From assembly GCA_031256635.1 (NCBI GenBank), contig JAIRQF010000070.1:1-37262 (forward strand): a stretch of DNA of 37,262 bases, written 5' to 3'. Shown here piece by piece: positions 15,561 to 24,295 of this stretch (the first letter of the stretch is position 1; every line of letters starts with the position of its first letter). Under the pieces are notes generated by a model. That model was not told the origin of the DNA, ran no database searches, and worked only from the letters and a program-made list of their open reading frames with translations. Source of the stretch: Treponema sp. Lineage in GTDB: Bacteria > Spirochaetota > Spirochaetia > Treponematales > Breznakiellaceae. A program made the position numbers and the translations under genes.

Positions 15561-15576
15561 TCACTGCCGAATGAAT

Positions 15577-15606
15577 AAAACCTCCGGTTAAAGCCGGAGG
15601 TTTTTT
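15577..15606 (+). terminator. Intrinsic terminator after xylA, probably bidirectional
   Basis: A perfect 7-base stem, CCTCCGG (15581-15587) with CCGGAGG (15594-15600), has a 6-base loop. It is flanked by AAAA on the left and TTTTTT on the right. It serves the plus-strand xylBA transcript and, read from the other strand, ends the converging envelope operon, whose last stop codon lies at 15605. Confidence 0.9.
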
Positions 15607-16873
15607 AATAATAGTAACTTGCGCGCACATCGCCTTTCAGTGTGACATATAATAAAATGCTGAAAGGTTTTATATCACCCCTGACATCCGCGGCCGCTGT
15701 TCTGTAATGACCGTTTCCGAAAGCAATGGGAAGCGCAAGGTATATTTCCAGATTTTGAAACGGAGTTATTCTGATACCGGGAACAATACTGAACGAATCA
15801 TCGCCGTAAAGAAACCTTGCAAATAAACGCGGGCTGCCCCATCCGTCAAAACGGTAGAGCAGATTAACCGCCGCGTTAAACCCGCCAAGAAACGGAGTTG
15901 ATCCGTATAATTCATATTGCGTATCCGGTTTGTAAAAATTCGCTCTTCCTTCCCCGTTATAAAAAAATTCCGCGTTCACATCAAATTTGTTGTCGAAAAA
16001 GGACCTTAGAAAACCAGCGTTAAAAGCAAAGCTTGCCGCTTTGTCGGTATGCGTATTAAAAGCGGTAAGCCACTCATTGTAAATTTCAAAATCCCAAAGC
16101 GTTGTTTTTACGGAAAAAAAAGCGCGCGTGCTCATATTCTTCTGATAAAAAGCGCCCATGTTAAAATCGGCCCATTTAAACGCCAGATTATATTTTCCTC
16201 CGAAACCAGTTTTATCAAGTTCAGGAATATCGCCGCCTGCGATATTTGATCTAGTCTGGGCGATAAGCTGAAGGCCGCCGATTCCGATTGGTATGTCAAA
16301 CCTCGCAAGATATGAAGGGCCTGAAGGTCCGTTATCCGGAACGCGCGACAATAGATTTGTAAAACCGAAGTTAGGTGAAACTCCCCATCCTTGTTCCACT
16401 TTTCCGGCGCGGATAAAAACCCTGTCCAGGAAATTATAGTCAAAAAAGAAATCGCCAAGGCTTATATACGGAAAATCACCCGGAATTGAGAAATTAACGG
16501 CGCTTTGAACACGGAAAACTTCAGAAATCCTGGCGTTTATTCCGAGCGAAGATCCCATATTTAAAGCCGGCGCCCACGTAAAATTATCGCCTGAGCTTTG
16601 CTCCCACGGATAAAAATCTATCCAGCCCGGATTGACAGCTCCCCTGAAGACATAGGAAAAGTCAAACTCAAGTCCCCTTCTTCTTAGACTCTGAACAATT
16701 GAAACAGTTTCCTCTTCCTGTGTATCTTTTTCTTGGGCTTCTGTTTGCTGCGCAGGCTCATCAAAGATTGAATCAAGGAAGTTCATATCAATATCAAGCA
16801 AGTCTGATTCCTGAACCAAAGCGAAAGAAAGGGAAATTAAAAAAAGCAGAAAAACAAAAAACAGCTTTTTCAC
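15605..16873 (-). CDS. Predicted outer-membrane beta-barrel protein
   Basis: Residues 1-20 are a signal peptide (KKLFFVFLLFLISLSFALVQ). An acidic linker rich in Glu and Gln follows to about residue 60. The rest alternates aromatic and polar residues in short strands with turn-forming NG/DG motifs, and the chain ends in YYY, as expected for an outer-membrane barrel with an aromatic C-terminus. I do not recognise a named family; the pattern recalls DUF1302-type or porin-like barrels. The ATG overlaps the previous stop by 4 bases (ATGA), so it is translationally coupled to a LolA-like carrier and an ABC exporter. It could be the outer-membrane end of that transport route. Direct evidence for cargo is absent. 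Confidence 0.75.
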   Translation of the reverse strand: MKKLFFVFLLFLISLSFALVQESDLLDIDMNFLDSIFDEPAQQTEAQEKDTQEEETVSIVQSLRRRGLEFDFSYVFRGAVNPGWIDFYPWEQSSGDNFTWAPALNMGSSLGINARISEVFRVQSAVNFSIPGDFPYISLGDFFFDYNFLDRVFIRAGKVEQGWGVSPNFGFTNLLSRVPDNGPSGPSYLARFDIPIGIGGLQLIAQTRSNIAGGDIPELDKTGFGGKYNLAFKWADFNMGAFYQKNMSTRAFFSVKTTLWDFEIYNEWLTAFNTHTDKAASFAFNAGFLRSFFDNKFDVNAEFFYNGEGRANFYKPDTQYELYGSTPFLGGFNAAVNLLYRFDGWGSPRLFARFLYGDDSFSIVPGIRITPFQNLEIYLALPIAFGNGHYRTAAADVRGDIKPFSILLYVTLKGDVRASYYY

Positions 16874-17652
16874 CGGCTGACTGATTCCAAAAAGGTCTGG
16901 GAGAAAACTGAATCCGCTATTCTGTTAAACGACGGCCTGTTTATGGTTATTTGAGTGCGTTCATTAACAAAAGTTCCGTTTATATCGGCGCCTCTTAACA
17001 TATCAACATACATTATCTGCCTTGGAACAAATCGTCCGCTGATATTGTAATAATCCGCAACTACGGTTGTGCGAAGAAGCTGTCCTGAAAGGCTGTAATC
17101 TTCGGACTTACGCAATAAATTGTCATCCGTGCTGATCCATACCTTCATTTTGGAATATGTAACCTCGGTTGTAACAGCTTCAAGGGTAAGCACTCTGCAA
17201 TTAAAGCGGCCCAATTGCTCGTTAACGCCTGAAACCACCCTGTAATCCTGCGCAAGAGTAGACCGCGTAAAATCCGAATTCCTTGCGTTTGTATTCTGGA
17301 AACGGCTGGAACTGCTTGTAGTATTGAATCTGCGGCTTTCCGGATCATAAAACCAGAGTGTATTTCCTTCCTTAAGATAACCCTGCCCCCTGCTGATTGA
17401 CGGTTCCATAATTACTATTACATACTGTTCCCGTGAATCACGGCGGAAAACGCCTGCAACCGTCGTAGATCGCGATTGTCCTGGTCTGTCCTGCACAATG
17501 ACATACTCCGCCTGAAAATCCGTGTTAAGGTAACTTACAGTCGCGTCAACTCTTGCAAGCAATTCCTGATCAGCGTTTGATGATCTGGTTTGCGCCCAAA
17601 GCCCTGTTAAGATAAAAAGACCGGATAAAACAATTAATATTATTTTTTTCAT
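16870..17652 (-). CDS. LolA-like periplasmic carrier (outer-membrane lipoprotein-sorting protein)
   Basis: The first 20 residues are a signal peptide ending GLWAQ. The mature part (about 240 residues) has the outline of the COG2834 LolA/LolB-like fold. There are repeated strands such as FQAEYVIVQ, GVFRRDSREQYVIVIMEP, GNTLWFYDPESRRF and MKVWISTDDNLLRKSE, which match the YLKEGNTLWFYDP type of segment seen in lipoprotein-sorting proteins. Such proteins carry an acyl-chain cargo in a hydrophobic half-barrel. An AGGAG-like site lies upstream, and the start overlaps the stop of the permease gene by 4 bases. Beyond the fold and context, cargo and partner are inference. A Cys for lipid anchoring is not seen near the cleavage site. 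Confidence 0.8.
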   Translation of the reverse strand: MKKIILIVLSGLFILTGLWAQTRSSNADQELLARVDATVSYLNTDFQAEYVIVQDRPGQSRSTTVAGVFRRDSREQYVIVIMEPSISRGQGYLKEGNTLWFYDPESRRFNTTSSSSRFQNTNARNSDFTRSTLAQDYRVVSGVNEQLGRFNCRVLTLEAVTTEVTYSKMKVWISTDDNLLRKSEDYSLSGQLLRTTVVADYYNISGRFVPRQIMYVDMLRGADINGTFVNERTQITINRPSFNRIADSVFSQTFLESVSR

Positions 17653-18935
17653 AATGGCTCTCCTGATAAAAGAGACGGCAGATTTTTTCTTGACGCTCGC
17701 AGTGAAGGAACAATTACAGCCGCGGCCAGAATTAACAGCGTAAAGAATATATTTACAAGAACTGTATTTAAAAGATATAAAGGAGTAAGCCTTCCGTTTC
17801 TTAAAAATATTTCAAAACTTGGAAACCATGAAAATGATATAAATGAAGATGCGAAATTTAAAAGCAATGCCGTTAAAAATCCCGCGATTAAGGATATAAC
17901 TCCCAGTATTATAACTTCGGTCCAGAGAACCGTCCTTAAGTCGCCGCCAAAAAAGCCGATCGCTCTCATTACACCCATCTCCTTTGTCCTCTCATGAAGT
18001 ATAAGAGAGTAAGTTACAGCCGCGCTTGCAAAAATAATTACCAGCATCATTCCGTAAAGGAAGTATGTAATTAAATTCATAGCGTCCAGTAAATCAGATA
18101 CTTCCGATAAATAAACCGGGAGCGTAAGGAGATAAACCATATTGGTTGGTCCTTCGTCCAATTGAACCCTGTTGTAAACCAAAGGACCCATGTCAATTTT
18201 TTCTGAAAGTATATCCTGTAAAATACGGCGGTTTCTTTCAGCAGCGGAAGGATTATGAAAAAAGAAACCAATATTAGTACAATCAGTATCTTCGTAAAGT
18301 AACAAACGGTTAAGGCTTAATTTTGATATATAAACTTTATAGTAGCCGAATATTGAAGCGTCATTGACAATACCCTTAACAATATACCGGCTTGTATTTT
18401 TTTGATTGTTCACGGTATCAACTTCCAGAATGATACTGTCTCCGTTTTTCGCGCCCAGATGTTCTGCGACAGGAGCGGAAAGAATGATACTGTTTTCATC
18501 AAGCGGAGAATCTACAGGGGAAGAAAAATCCATCTTCAAAAATAAATGCTTTTCATTTTCCCAGTCGCTGCCAATCACATATTTAAGGTTAAGCGCGTTT
18601 CCGTTAAAATACACTATTCCTGAATTGAAAGATACTGTCCTGAATAAAGTATAAACAGGTTTAATTCCTGACAATTTTACTGCATCCAATAATACGGATA
18701 TCTCAGCTGATTTCATTTGATTATAAATGCCGTATCCGACAGCGATAATATCTCCCGCATAATGCGACTGCGCGGTGATATAAACATTGTCGTACATTCC
18801 GTCTTTGGTTGAAGTAATAAAAGTAACAACCGCGAAGCAAAACACAAGCGCAATCAGTAAAAAACCGTAACGCCGCCTGTAGCGGTAAAGATATTTTATT
18901 CCAAGCCTGAAAAGCATTAAAATTTTTTCTGTCAT
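17649..18935 (-). CDS. ABC transporter permease, FtsX/MacB/LolE fold (second)
   Basis: The architecture is one N-terminal membrane segment (about residues 22-41, YGFLLIALVFCFAVVTFITS), a large periplasmic domain of about 240 residues, then three C-terminal membrane segments near 290-315, 335-365 and 385-410. This is the MacB/LolC-E permease topology. ERTKEMGVMRAIGFFGGDLR is the cytoplasmic coupling segment expected in FtsX-type permeases. Such transporters do not move substrate through the membrane but extract or push lipoproteins or periplasmic molecules. Start and stop each overlap a neighbour by 4 bases. Together with the preceding permease it would form a heterodimer, as LolC and LolE do. 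Confidence 0.87.
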   Translation of the reverse strand: MTEKILMLFRLGIKYLYRYRRRYGFLLIALVFCFAVVTFITSTKDGMYDNVYITAQSHYAGDIIAVGYGIYNQMKSAEISVLLDAVKLSGIKPVYTLFRTVSFNSGIVYFNGNALNLKYVIGSDWENEKHLFLKMDFSSPVDSPLDENSIILSAPVAEHLGAKNGDSIILEVDTVNNQKNTSRYIVKGIVNDASIFGYYKVYISKLSLNRLLLYEDTDCTNIGFFFHNPSAAERNRRILQDILSEKIDMGPLVYNRVQLDEGPTNMVYLLTLPVYLSEVSDLLDAMNLITYFLYGMMLVIIFASAAVTYSLILHERTKEMGVMRAIGFFGGDLRTVLWTEVIILGVISLIAGFLTALLLNFASSFISFSWFPSFEIFLRNGRLTPLYLLNTVLVNIFFTLLILAAAVIVPSLRASRKNLPSLLSGEPL

Positions 18936-20386
18936 CCCTGCCTCACCGCTTCTACCGGTTCAATGCGAAGAGTGACATGAACAGGATAAATTGATACGAT
19001 TACTCCCAATATTATTGCCAAAATAAAGGAAAGAAAGGCCGTATGCGGAATAAAATCCAGCCTTAATAAAGACCCTCCAAGAAGGGATGCAACAAGTTCA
19101 TTCGGGATATTAAAGGCAGTTGCGTTAATCCATCTGATAAAAACCAAACCTGCAAGAATTCCCGCGGCGCCTGAAACCGCCGACAGAATAATATTTTCCT
19201 GGAGAATAAGGGAGCTTATGTAAAAATCAGAAGAACCTATAGCGCGTAACGTACCTATTTCCCTGGTTCTTCTGAATACGGAGATTAAAAGAATATTGAT
19301 TACTGTTATTACCCCTGTTACGCACACAAGAAACATTCCCGCGTTAAATAAAACCTGTATCAATAAAAGAAGAATTGCAGATGATCCTACCGCAGTCCGC
19401 CAGTCAACCGCGGTAACGCCGTAGAGATCAATTTTTTTATTTAATGATTTAATGAACGCGTTTGAAGAAACATTGTCATTAAGGTTTATAATAATGAAAT
19501 TCCAGTCTCCGCCTGCCTGATTGGCATCATTTCCGGCGGGGGATTCGGCCAGCCAGCCCATCAGAAAATCCACAGAAAAATCTTCCTCATCAGCGGGTAA
19601 AGAGATGGAGGTCTCCATATTAAATATATCGTCAATGTCGAATGAAAAAAGTGACGCTGTTTGCCGCGGATTATCATGGCTTATTTCCTGCAGCGATGCG
19701 ACCTGAATTGAGTTCAACACTCTTACTGTCTGCGGATCGATAATGACAATTTCGTTCATAAACAAGCCGGGATTCTGATAGTTGAAAATTCCTGTAAGCG
19801 GAACTTCCCTTATTTTAAATCCAAGATTTCCGCCGGATGTAAAAAGAAGGGGATCTCCGATACGGGGATAAATACCCGTTTCTTTTTCAATTTTTTGCGC
19901 TCTGTCCAAAGTGATCATTGCGCCGTATTCACCGGCACGCAGCGTCCGCCCTTCATTGAGAAAAATACCGGGAAACATGGAAAAATATGTGCGCGAGTCC
20001 ACTCCGCAAAGCAAAGCGGGAGAGCGGACTCCATATACATCAAGATACGCCTTTCCCGATACCTGGCTTGTAATTTCCGCGATTCCGCTTTCCGCGCGGA
20101 CTATATCCATTACCGCCTCATATGCCGGAAAAACCGGAATAACAAAAAACTCATCAATTACCGGAGTATTCGCGCCAAAAAGGTTCATGCTCACGTCAGC
20201 TTTTTTTTGAATCATTACATCGCCTGTAAGACTTTTGATAAAAGCTTCGTGAAGGCTCAAATTTGATCTCTGTATTATGCTGTTTCCGGTAAAAAAAATA
20301 AAAACGATTACAGCGATAAGAAGCGCTACAATGGCGCTGTTTTTTCTGTTTCTTGCAATGTTGCGAAGAGCGAGTAAAAAAATCAT
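18932..20386 (-). CDS. ABC transporter permease, FtsX/MacB/LolC fold (first)
   Basis: The frame is open to 20467, but the ATG at 20386 shares one base with the TAA of the ATPase gene (TAATG) and begins MIFLLALRNIARNRKNS, the classic start of this family, so 20386 is taken. A membrane segment (about residues 17-38) precedes a long periplasmic domain of about 310 residues. Three C-terminal segments follow, with the coupling motif RRTREIGTLRAIGSSDFYI between the second and third. The 484-residue length is larger than typical LolC because of the periplasmic domain. It is the partner of the second permease and of the LolD-like ATPase in the same operon. Confidence 0.87.
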   Translation of the reverse strand: MIFLLALRNIARNRKNSAIVALLIAVIVFIFFTGNSIIQRSNLSLHEAFIKSLTGDVMIQKKADVSMNLFGANTPVIDEFFVIPVFPAYEAVMDIVRAESGIAEITSQVSGKAYLDVYGVRSPALLCGVDSRTYFSMFPGIFLNEGRTLRAGEYGAMITLDRAQKIEKETGIYPRIGDPLLFTSGGNLGFKIREVPLTGIFNYQNPGLFMNEIVIIDPQTVRVLNSIQVASLQEISHDNPRQTASLFSFDIDDIFNMETSISLPADEEDFSVDFLMGWLAESPAGNDANQAGGDWNFIIINLNDNVSSNAFIKSLNKKIDLYGVTAVDWRTAVGSSAILLLLIQVLFNAGMFLVCVTGVITVINILLISVFRRTREIGTLRAIGSSDFYISSLILQENIILSAVSGAAGILAGLVFIRWINATAFNIPNELVASLLGGSLLRLDFIPHTAFLSFILAIILGVIVSIYPVHVTLRIEPVEAVRQG

Positions 20387-21087
20387 TATTGCCTCTGCGG
20401 CAACTGAAGTTGCTCTGATTTTATAAGGCCGTCCTGAAGGAACACAATATGATCCGCGATTTTCCATATCCCCGGATCATGCGTTGAAAAAATGAAAGTT
20501 GTTTTTTCGCTTTGGTTAATTGCTTTCATCAGGTTTAAAACAATCCCGCCTGTTTCCGAGTCAAGGTTTGCGGTAGGTTCATCCGCGATTACTATTCTTG
20601 GGCTTGTAACCAGAGCGCGCGCTATCGCCACTCGCTGCTGCTGACCGCCTGATAATTCCGCCGGAACATGTTTGCTTCTCTGCGCCAGTCCGACTTCTTC
20701 AAGGAGATAATTTACTCTTTCTTTTCTTTTTGATTTATTACCGCCTTTTCCCGAGATGATTAGGGGAAGTTCGACATTTTCATATACATTCAAAACCGGA
20801 AGAAGGTTAAACGATTGAAACACATAGCCCAGCAATTCACGGCGCAGGCGGGCCAGCTCTCTGCGGTTTTGTTTGTTAATTTCAAGGCCGTCAATTATAA
20901 GGCTTCCTTCATTAAAGCTGTCGATTAATCCTATGATGTTCATCAATGTGGTCTTTCCGGATCCTGAAGGCCCTGCGACTGACAGAAACTCTCCTTCTGT
21001 AATATCAAGGCTTACGCCCTTAAGCGCCTGTACCTCAAAGTTTCCCATTGGATAAATTTTCCGGAGATTTCTTATGGAAACAATCAT
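20386..21087 (-). CDS. ABC transporter ATP-binding protein, LolD/MacB type
   Basis: This is the energy-supplying subunit of the envelope transporter encoded next to it. It has Walker A GPSGSGKTT (39-47), signature LSGGQQQRVAIARAL (145-159), Walker B IVIADE (165-170), the D-loop ANLDSE, and the switch His203 in STHDP. All catalytic residues are intact. The 233-residue single domain and the motif NLLPVLNVYENVELPL are typical of the LolD/MacB/FtsE branch. It is the first gene of a five-gene operon; a strong candidate promoter precedes it by about 30 bases. Naming it lolD would over-state the evidence, since MacB-type exporters have near-identical ATPases. Confidence 0.93.
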   Translation of the reverse strand: MIVSIRNLRKIYPMGNFEVQALKGVSLDITEGEFLSVAGPSGSGKTTLMNIIGLIDSFNEGSLIIDGLEINKQNRRELARLRRELLGYVFQSFNLLPVLNVYENVELPLIISGKGGNKSKRKERVNYLLEEVGLAQRSKHVPAELSGGQQQRVAIARALVTSPRIVIADEPTANLDSETGGIVLNLMKAINQSEKTTFIFSTHDPGIWKIADHIVFLQDGLIKSEQLQLPQRQ

Positions 21088-21117
21088 TTAGAGCCCTTTT
21101 TGCCTGTTAATAAGTAC

Positions 21118-21146
21118 AATATATCTGCTTTTTTCGGTATTTTCAA
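21118..21146 (-). promoter_or_regulatory. Candidate sigma-70 promoter of the envelope transport operon
   Basis: On the minus strand, TTGAAA (21146-21141), a 17-base spacer and TATATT (21123-21118) give a transcription start near 21111, about 24 bases before the ATPase ATG. No other good match lies in the 87-base gap. Confidence 0.55.
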
Positions 21147-21174
21147 GGTAAAATGCAGGTTTCCCAATAAAACA

Positions 21175-22335
21175 TCACCCAATACAGCTTTTTAACAATG
21201 AATCGCATACGATATTAACCTCGTCAACAGTCATATCCGGATATAACGGCAATGTCAGTTCATGAGCGCTGACATATTCCGCTTTGGGCGCCGGATTTAC
21301 AATGTTTTTATACGCGCTGAACATGTTAACCGCCGGGTAGTGAATGCTTGTTTGCACTCCGTCCTGTTTCATGGATTGTATTACTTTTGCCCTGTCTGTT
21401 TCAGCGGAAAGCAAAACCGGCATTATGTGATAGTTCGGCTTTCCGCGCGAAAAACGCCTGAACGGTATTGAGATTGAAGGCGCATTATCAAGACGTTTGT
21501 AATAATGTTCGACAAGGAGGCGGCGTTTTTCATTTGCTTCCGGAAGTTTCGCAAGCTGAACAAGTCCGATCGCGGAATTAGTTTCTGTCAGGCGGTAATT
21601 TAAACCGGCTGACACTACATCGTAAGATACAGCTCTTCCCTTGTAGCGGTCAAAGGATTGGGCGGACATCCCGTGAGAGCGCAGGAGTTTCAGTTTTTCA
21701 TACAGTTCATCGCTGCGTGTAACAACCATGCCTCCTTCACCAATCGCAATATTTTTATTTGCGAAAAAACTGAAGGCGGATACATCGCCAAATGTACCAT
21801 GCGGCTGTCCTCGTTCCTTCGGAACGTTTTCCGAAGAAACGCAGTAATCTGCTCCCGGTGAATGCGCGCAGTCTTCGATAAGGAGAAGTCCGTGTTTTTT
21901 ACAGATGGATGTTATGCGCTCCATGTCGCAGGCGAAACCTGCGTAGTGAACTATCATCACAGCTTTTGTTTTATTTGTAATTCGCGCTTCTATGTCATCA
22001 GGATCGGCTGACCAGTCTTCCATTGATGTGATGTCGGAAAGAACATTTTTCGCTCCGATCATTTGGGTGACATTCTGATCAGCGATAAAAGTCAGAGCCG
22101 GCGTTATTACTTCATCGCCGCTTTTGATACCGCACGCAAGGAGCGCCATGTGCAGGGCGGCAGTGCAGTTGGAAACAGCAAGGCTCTTTGCGCCGTTTGA
22201 AAGAAAGTTTGAAAAGGCCGCTTCGAAGGAATAGGTTTTTTCGCTGATGGTAAGCCAGCCTGAATCAAGGACTTCTTTGACTGCTTGATACTCTCTTTCA
22301 TCGAAATTTATTTTGTGAAGCTGCACACGCCACAT
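21175..22335 (-). CDS. DegT/DnrJ/EryC1-family PLP aminotransferase
   Basis: These enzymes add an amino group to keto-sugars for envelope polysaccharides or secondary metabolites. Hallmarks seen are VSNCTAALHMAL (54-65), ITPALTFIA (77-85), IEDCAHSPGA (153-162) with Asp155, and the Schiff-base Lys194 in FSFFANKNIAIGEGGMV. The frame stays open far upstream to 22851, but that part is the antisense of the aldolase gene. ATG 22335 begins MWRVQLHKINFDEREYQAV, the normal family start, giving 386 residues. The ribosome binding site is weak. It is divergent from the aldolase gene; no other sugar-nucleotide genes are nearby, so the substrate is unknown. Confidence 0.9.
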   Translation of the reverse strand: MWRVQLHKINFDEREYQAVKEVLDSGWLTISEKTYSFEAAFSNFLSNGAKSLAVSNCTAALHMALLACGIKSGDEVITPALTFIADQNVTQMIGAKNVLSDITSMEDWSADPDDIEARITNKTKAVMIVHYAGFACDMERITSICKKHGLLLIEDCAHSPGADYCVSSENVPKERGQPHGTFGDVSAFSFFANKNIAIGEGGMVVTRSDELYEKLKLLRSHGMSAQSFDRYKGRAVSYDVVSAGLNYRLTETNSAIGLVQLAKLPEANEKRRLLVEHYYKRLDNAPSISIPFRRFSRGKPNYHIMPVLLSAETDRAKVIQSMKQDGVQTSIHYPAVNMFSAYKNIVNPAPKAEYVSAHELTLPLYPDMTVDEVNIVCDSLLKSCIG

Positions 22336-22396
22336 AGCTTTTAAAAGTATATCAAAAAATATATACTGATGCCAGATCGCCGCACAAGGAGAAGTT

Positions 22397-23059
22397 ATGA
22401 AATTGACAATGTCAAAAGAAATACAGGATGAAATCGCAGGGCAGGGAATTATCGCTGTCCTGGAAATAGAATCGGAGGATAACGCTGTTCCGCTTGCAAA
22501 AGCGCTTCTTGACGGAGGCATCACTGTGATTGAGCTTGCGCTGCGCACGAAGGCTGCTTTTCCTTCCATTTCGCTTATCGCAAGCGAATTTCCGCAGATG
22601 TATATGGGAATTGGGACTGTCATTGAGCCGGGACAGGCGCAAAAAGTCAGGAAGGAAAGGGGCGTACGCTTCGCTGTCTCTCCCGGCATCAACGCAGAAA
22701 TTGTAAAGGAAGCAATCGCGGCGGATTTGCCTTTCGCTCCCGGAATATCAACCGCAAGCGAACTTGAGCTTGCCATCTCTCTTGGCTGCCGCACAGTAAA
22801 GTTTTTTCCAGCGGAGAGCATGGGCGGGCTTAAGTATCTGAAGAGCATCAACGGACCATATAATCATCTGGGTATTAAATACATTCCGCTCGGAGGCGTC
22901 ACGACGGAAAACCTCGCAAGTTACGCATCCTTCGCTCCAGTGCTTGCCATCGGCGGCAGCTGGATCGCGACTAAAGAACTGATAAATGCGCAGAATTGGA
23001 ATGAAATTACAAAGAGAGCAAGAGAAGCGAAGGACATCTGGGACAGCAGCCGGAAATAG
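22397..23059 (+). CDS. eda: KDPG / 4-hydroxy-2-oxoglutarate aldolase
   Basis: This class I aldolase splits 2-keto-3-deoxy-6-phosphogluconate to pyruvate and glyceraldehyde-3-phosphate (Entner-Doudoroff and uronate routes) or acts on 4-hydroxy-2-oxoglutarate. Seen are the catalytic Glu46 in VIELALRT, Arg50, GIGTV (71-75), PGI (96-98) and the Schiff-base Lys135 in VKFFPAE. The 220 residues are the usual length, and LGGVT and IGGSW near the end bind phosphate. AAGGAG sits 5 bases before the ATG. Neither a KDPG-forming dehydratase nor a uronate isomerase is in the window, so the exact pathway cannot be fixed. The symbol follows family use. Confidence 0.88.
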   Translation: MKLTMSKEIQDEIAGQGIIAVLEIESEDNAVPLAKALLDGGITVIELALRTKAAFPSISLIASEFPQMYMGIGTVIEPGQAQKVRKERGVRFAVSPGINAEIVKEAIAADLPFAPGISTASELELAISLGCRTVKFFPAESMGGLKYLKSINGPYNHLGIKYIPLGGVTTENLASYASFAPVLAIGGSWIATKELINAQNWNEITKRAREAKDIWDSSRK

Positions 23060-23064
23060 TATCA

Positions 23065-23113
23065 GTAGCCGCTTGCAAAACTCGGTTAGTGCGAACCTTT
23101 GGTTCGATGCTAC
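23065..23113 (+). terminator. Hairpin after the aldolase gene, possible terminator
   Basis: A perfect 6-base stem, CGAACC (23092-23097) with GGTTCG (23101-23106), has a TTT loop. It is nested within an outer 5-base pairing of GTAGC (23065-23069) and GCTAC (23109-23113). A T-rich stretch starts 9 bases later, so a weak terminator is possible. Confidence 0.35.
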
Positions 23114-23205
23114 GGATAAAGTTTTTATTTAATTAATAATGTAGGCCCTTATATAGCGCTTTACTTGATTTTCTATTAATTTTTATATTAACATTACAGA
23201 ATATA

Positions 23206-24201
23206 ATGAAATATACAGCAAATGAAAATCGTTATGAACTGATGAAGTACCGCAGATGCGGAAGAAGCGGGCTTAAGCTGCCGGAAATTTCGCTCGGTCT
23301 TTGGCATAATTTCGGCGGTGTTGACTGCTATGAAACAGGACGGGAAACAGTTTTGGCGGCGTTTGACGCCGGAGTATGCCACTTCGATCTTGCCAACAAT
23401 TACGGGCCTCCTCCGGGATCCGCGGAAATTACATTCGGCCGTATTTTAAAAGAAAACCTCCTGCCCTACCGCGATGAAATTATTATTTCTACAAAAGCAG
23501 GCTATGGAATGTGGCAGGGCCCTTACGGCGAATGGGGCAGCAGGAAATATCTTTTCGCAAGCCTTGAAGCGAGCCTTAAAAGGATGTCCATTGATTATAC
23601 CGATATTTTTTACAGCCACCGCCCGGATCCGGACACTCCGATAGAAGAAACAATGGGCGCTCTCGCCGATATAGTCCGGCAGGGAAAAGCGCTTTACACC
23701 GGTATTTCAAATTACAATCCCCAGCAAACCGCAAAGGCAATTTCCGCGCTCCGCGGTTTTGGCGTACCATGTCTTATCCATCAGGCAAGTTATTCAATGC
23801 TAAACCGGTGGATCGAAGACGGTCTTTTGGACGTTCTTGAAAAAGAGGGAACGGGCTGCATATGTTTTTCTCCTCTGGCGCAGGGGCTGTTAACAGGGAG
23901 ATACCTTGACGGCGCGATCCCGGAAGGTTCACGCGCTTCCAAAGGCGTCTTTCTTAAGTCTTCCGCAATAACACCGCAGCTTCTGAAAAATTTGAATGCG
24001 TTAAATACCATCGCCAAACAGGGAGGCAGAACGCTTTCTTCGCTCGCGATTTCATGGATACTGCGCGACAGCCGCAACACCAGCGTATTAATTGGCGCAA
24101 GCTCATCAGCTCAGCTTAAGGAAAATCTTTGCGCTCTTTCACAGCCGCCTTTATCAGATGAAGAGCTTGGTAAAATTGAAGAAATTCTGAAAACAAACTG
24201 A
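23206..24201 (+). CDS. Aldo/keto reductase, YghZ-like
   Basis: This NADPH-dependent reductase has the AKR barrel. The opening YTANENRYELMKYRRCGRSG closely matches the YghZ (L-glyceraldehyde-3-phosphate reductase) branch, and supports the start at 23206 rather than the inner ATG at 23242. The catalytic tetrad is visible: Asp61, Tyr66 (LANNYG), Lys97 (STKAG) and His138 (YSHRPD). GGRTLSSLAISWILRD and VLIGASSSAQLKEN near the end form the NADP-binding site. The 331 residues are normal. No convincing ribosome binding site is seen. Substrates of this branch include methylglyoxal and short aldehydes; the physiological one here is unknown. Confidence 0.9.
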   Translation: MKYTANENRYELMKYRRCGRSGLKLPEISLGLWHNFGGVDCYETGRETVLAAFDAGVCHFDLANNYGPPPGSAEITFGRILKENLLPYRDEIIISTKAGYGMWQGPYGEWGSRKYLFASLEASLKRMSIDYTDIFYSHRPDPDTPIEETMGALADIVRQGKALYTGISNYNPQQTAKAISALRGFGVPCLIHQASYSMLNRWIEDGLLDVLEKEGTGCICFSPLAQGLLTGRYLDGAIPEGSRASKGVFLKSSAITPQLLKNLNALNTIAKQGGRTLSSLAISWILRDSRNTSVLIGASSSAQLKENLCALSQPPLSDEELGKIEEILKTN

Positions 24202-24295
24202 AATATAATTCAATTTAATTTTTTTTCTCTGTTTTTTATAGGTTATTTTTCCTGTAATTGACTTTATTTTCGTTTCTTACCACAATGGAGCAATC

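Noticed and set aside
15581-15600. Riboswitch or regulatory leader for the gene at 15605-16873
   Set aside because: The hairpin lies at the 3-prime end of both converging genes, is flanked by A and T runs, and behaves as a bidirectional intrinsic terminator.
22336-22851. N-terminal extension of the DegT aminotransferase
   Set aside because: The open frame continues upstream, but this part is the exact antisense of the KDPG aldolase gene and shows no family similarity. ATG 22335 begins the normal domain.
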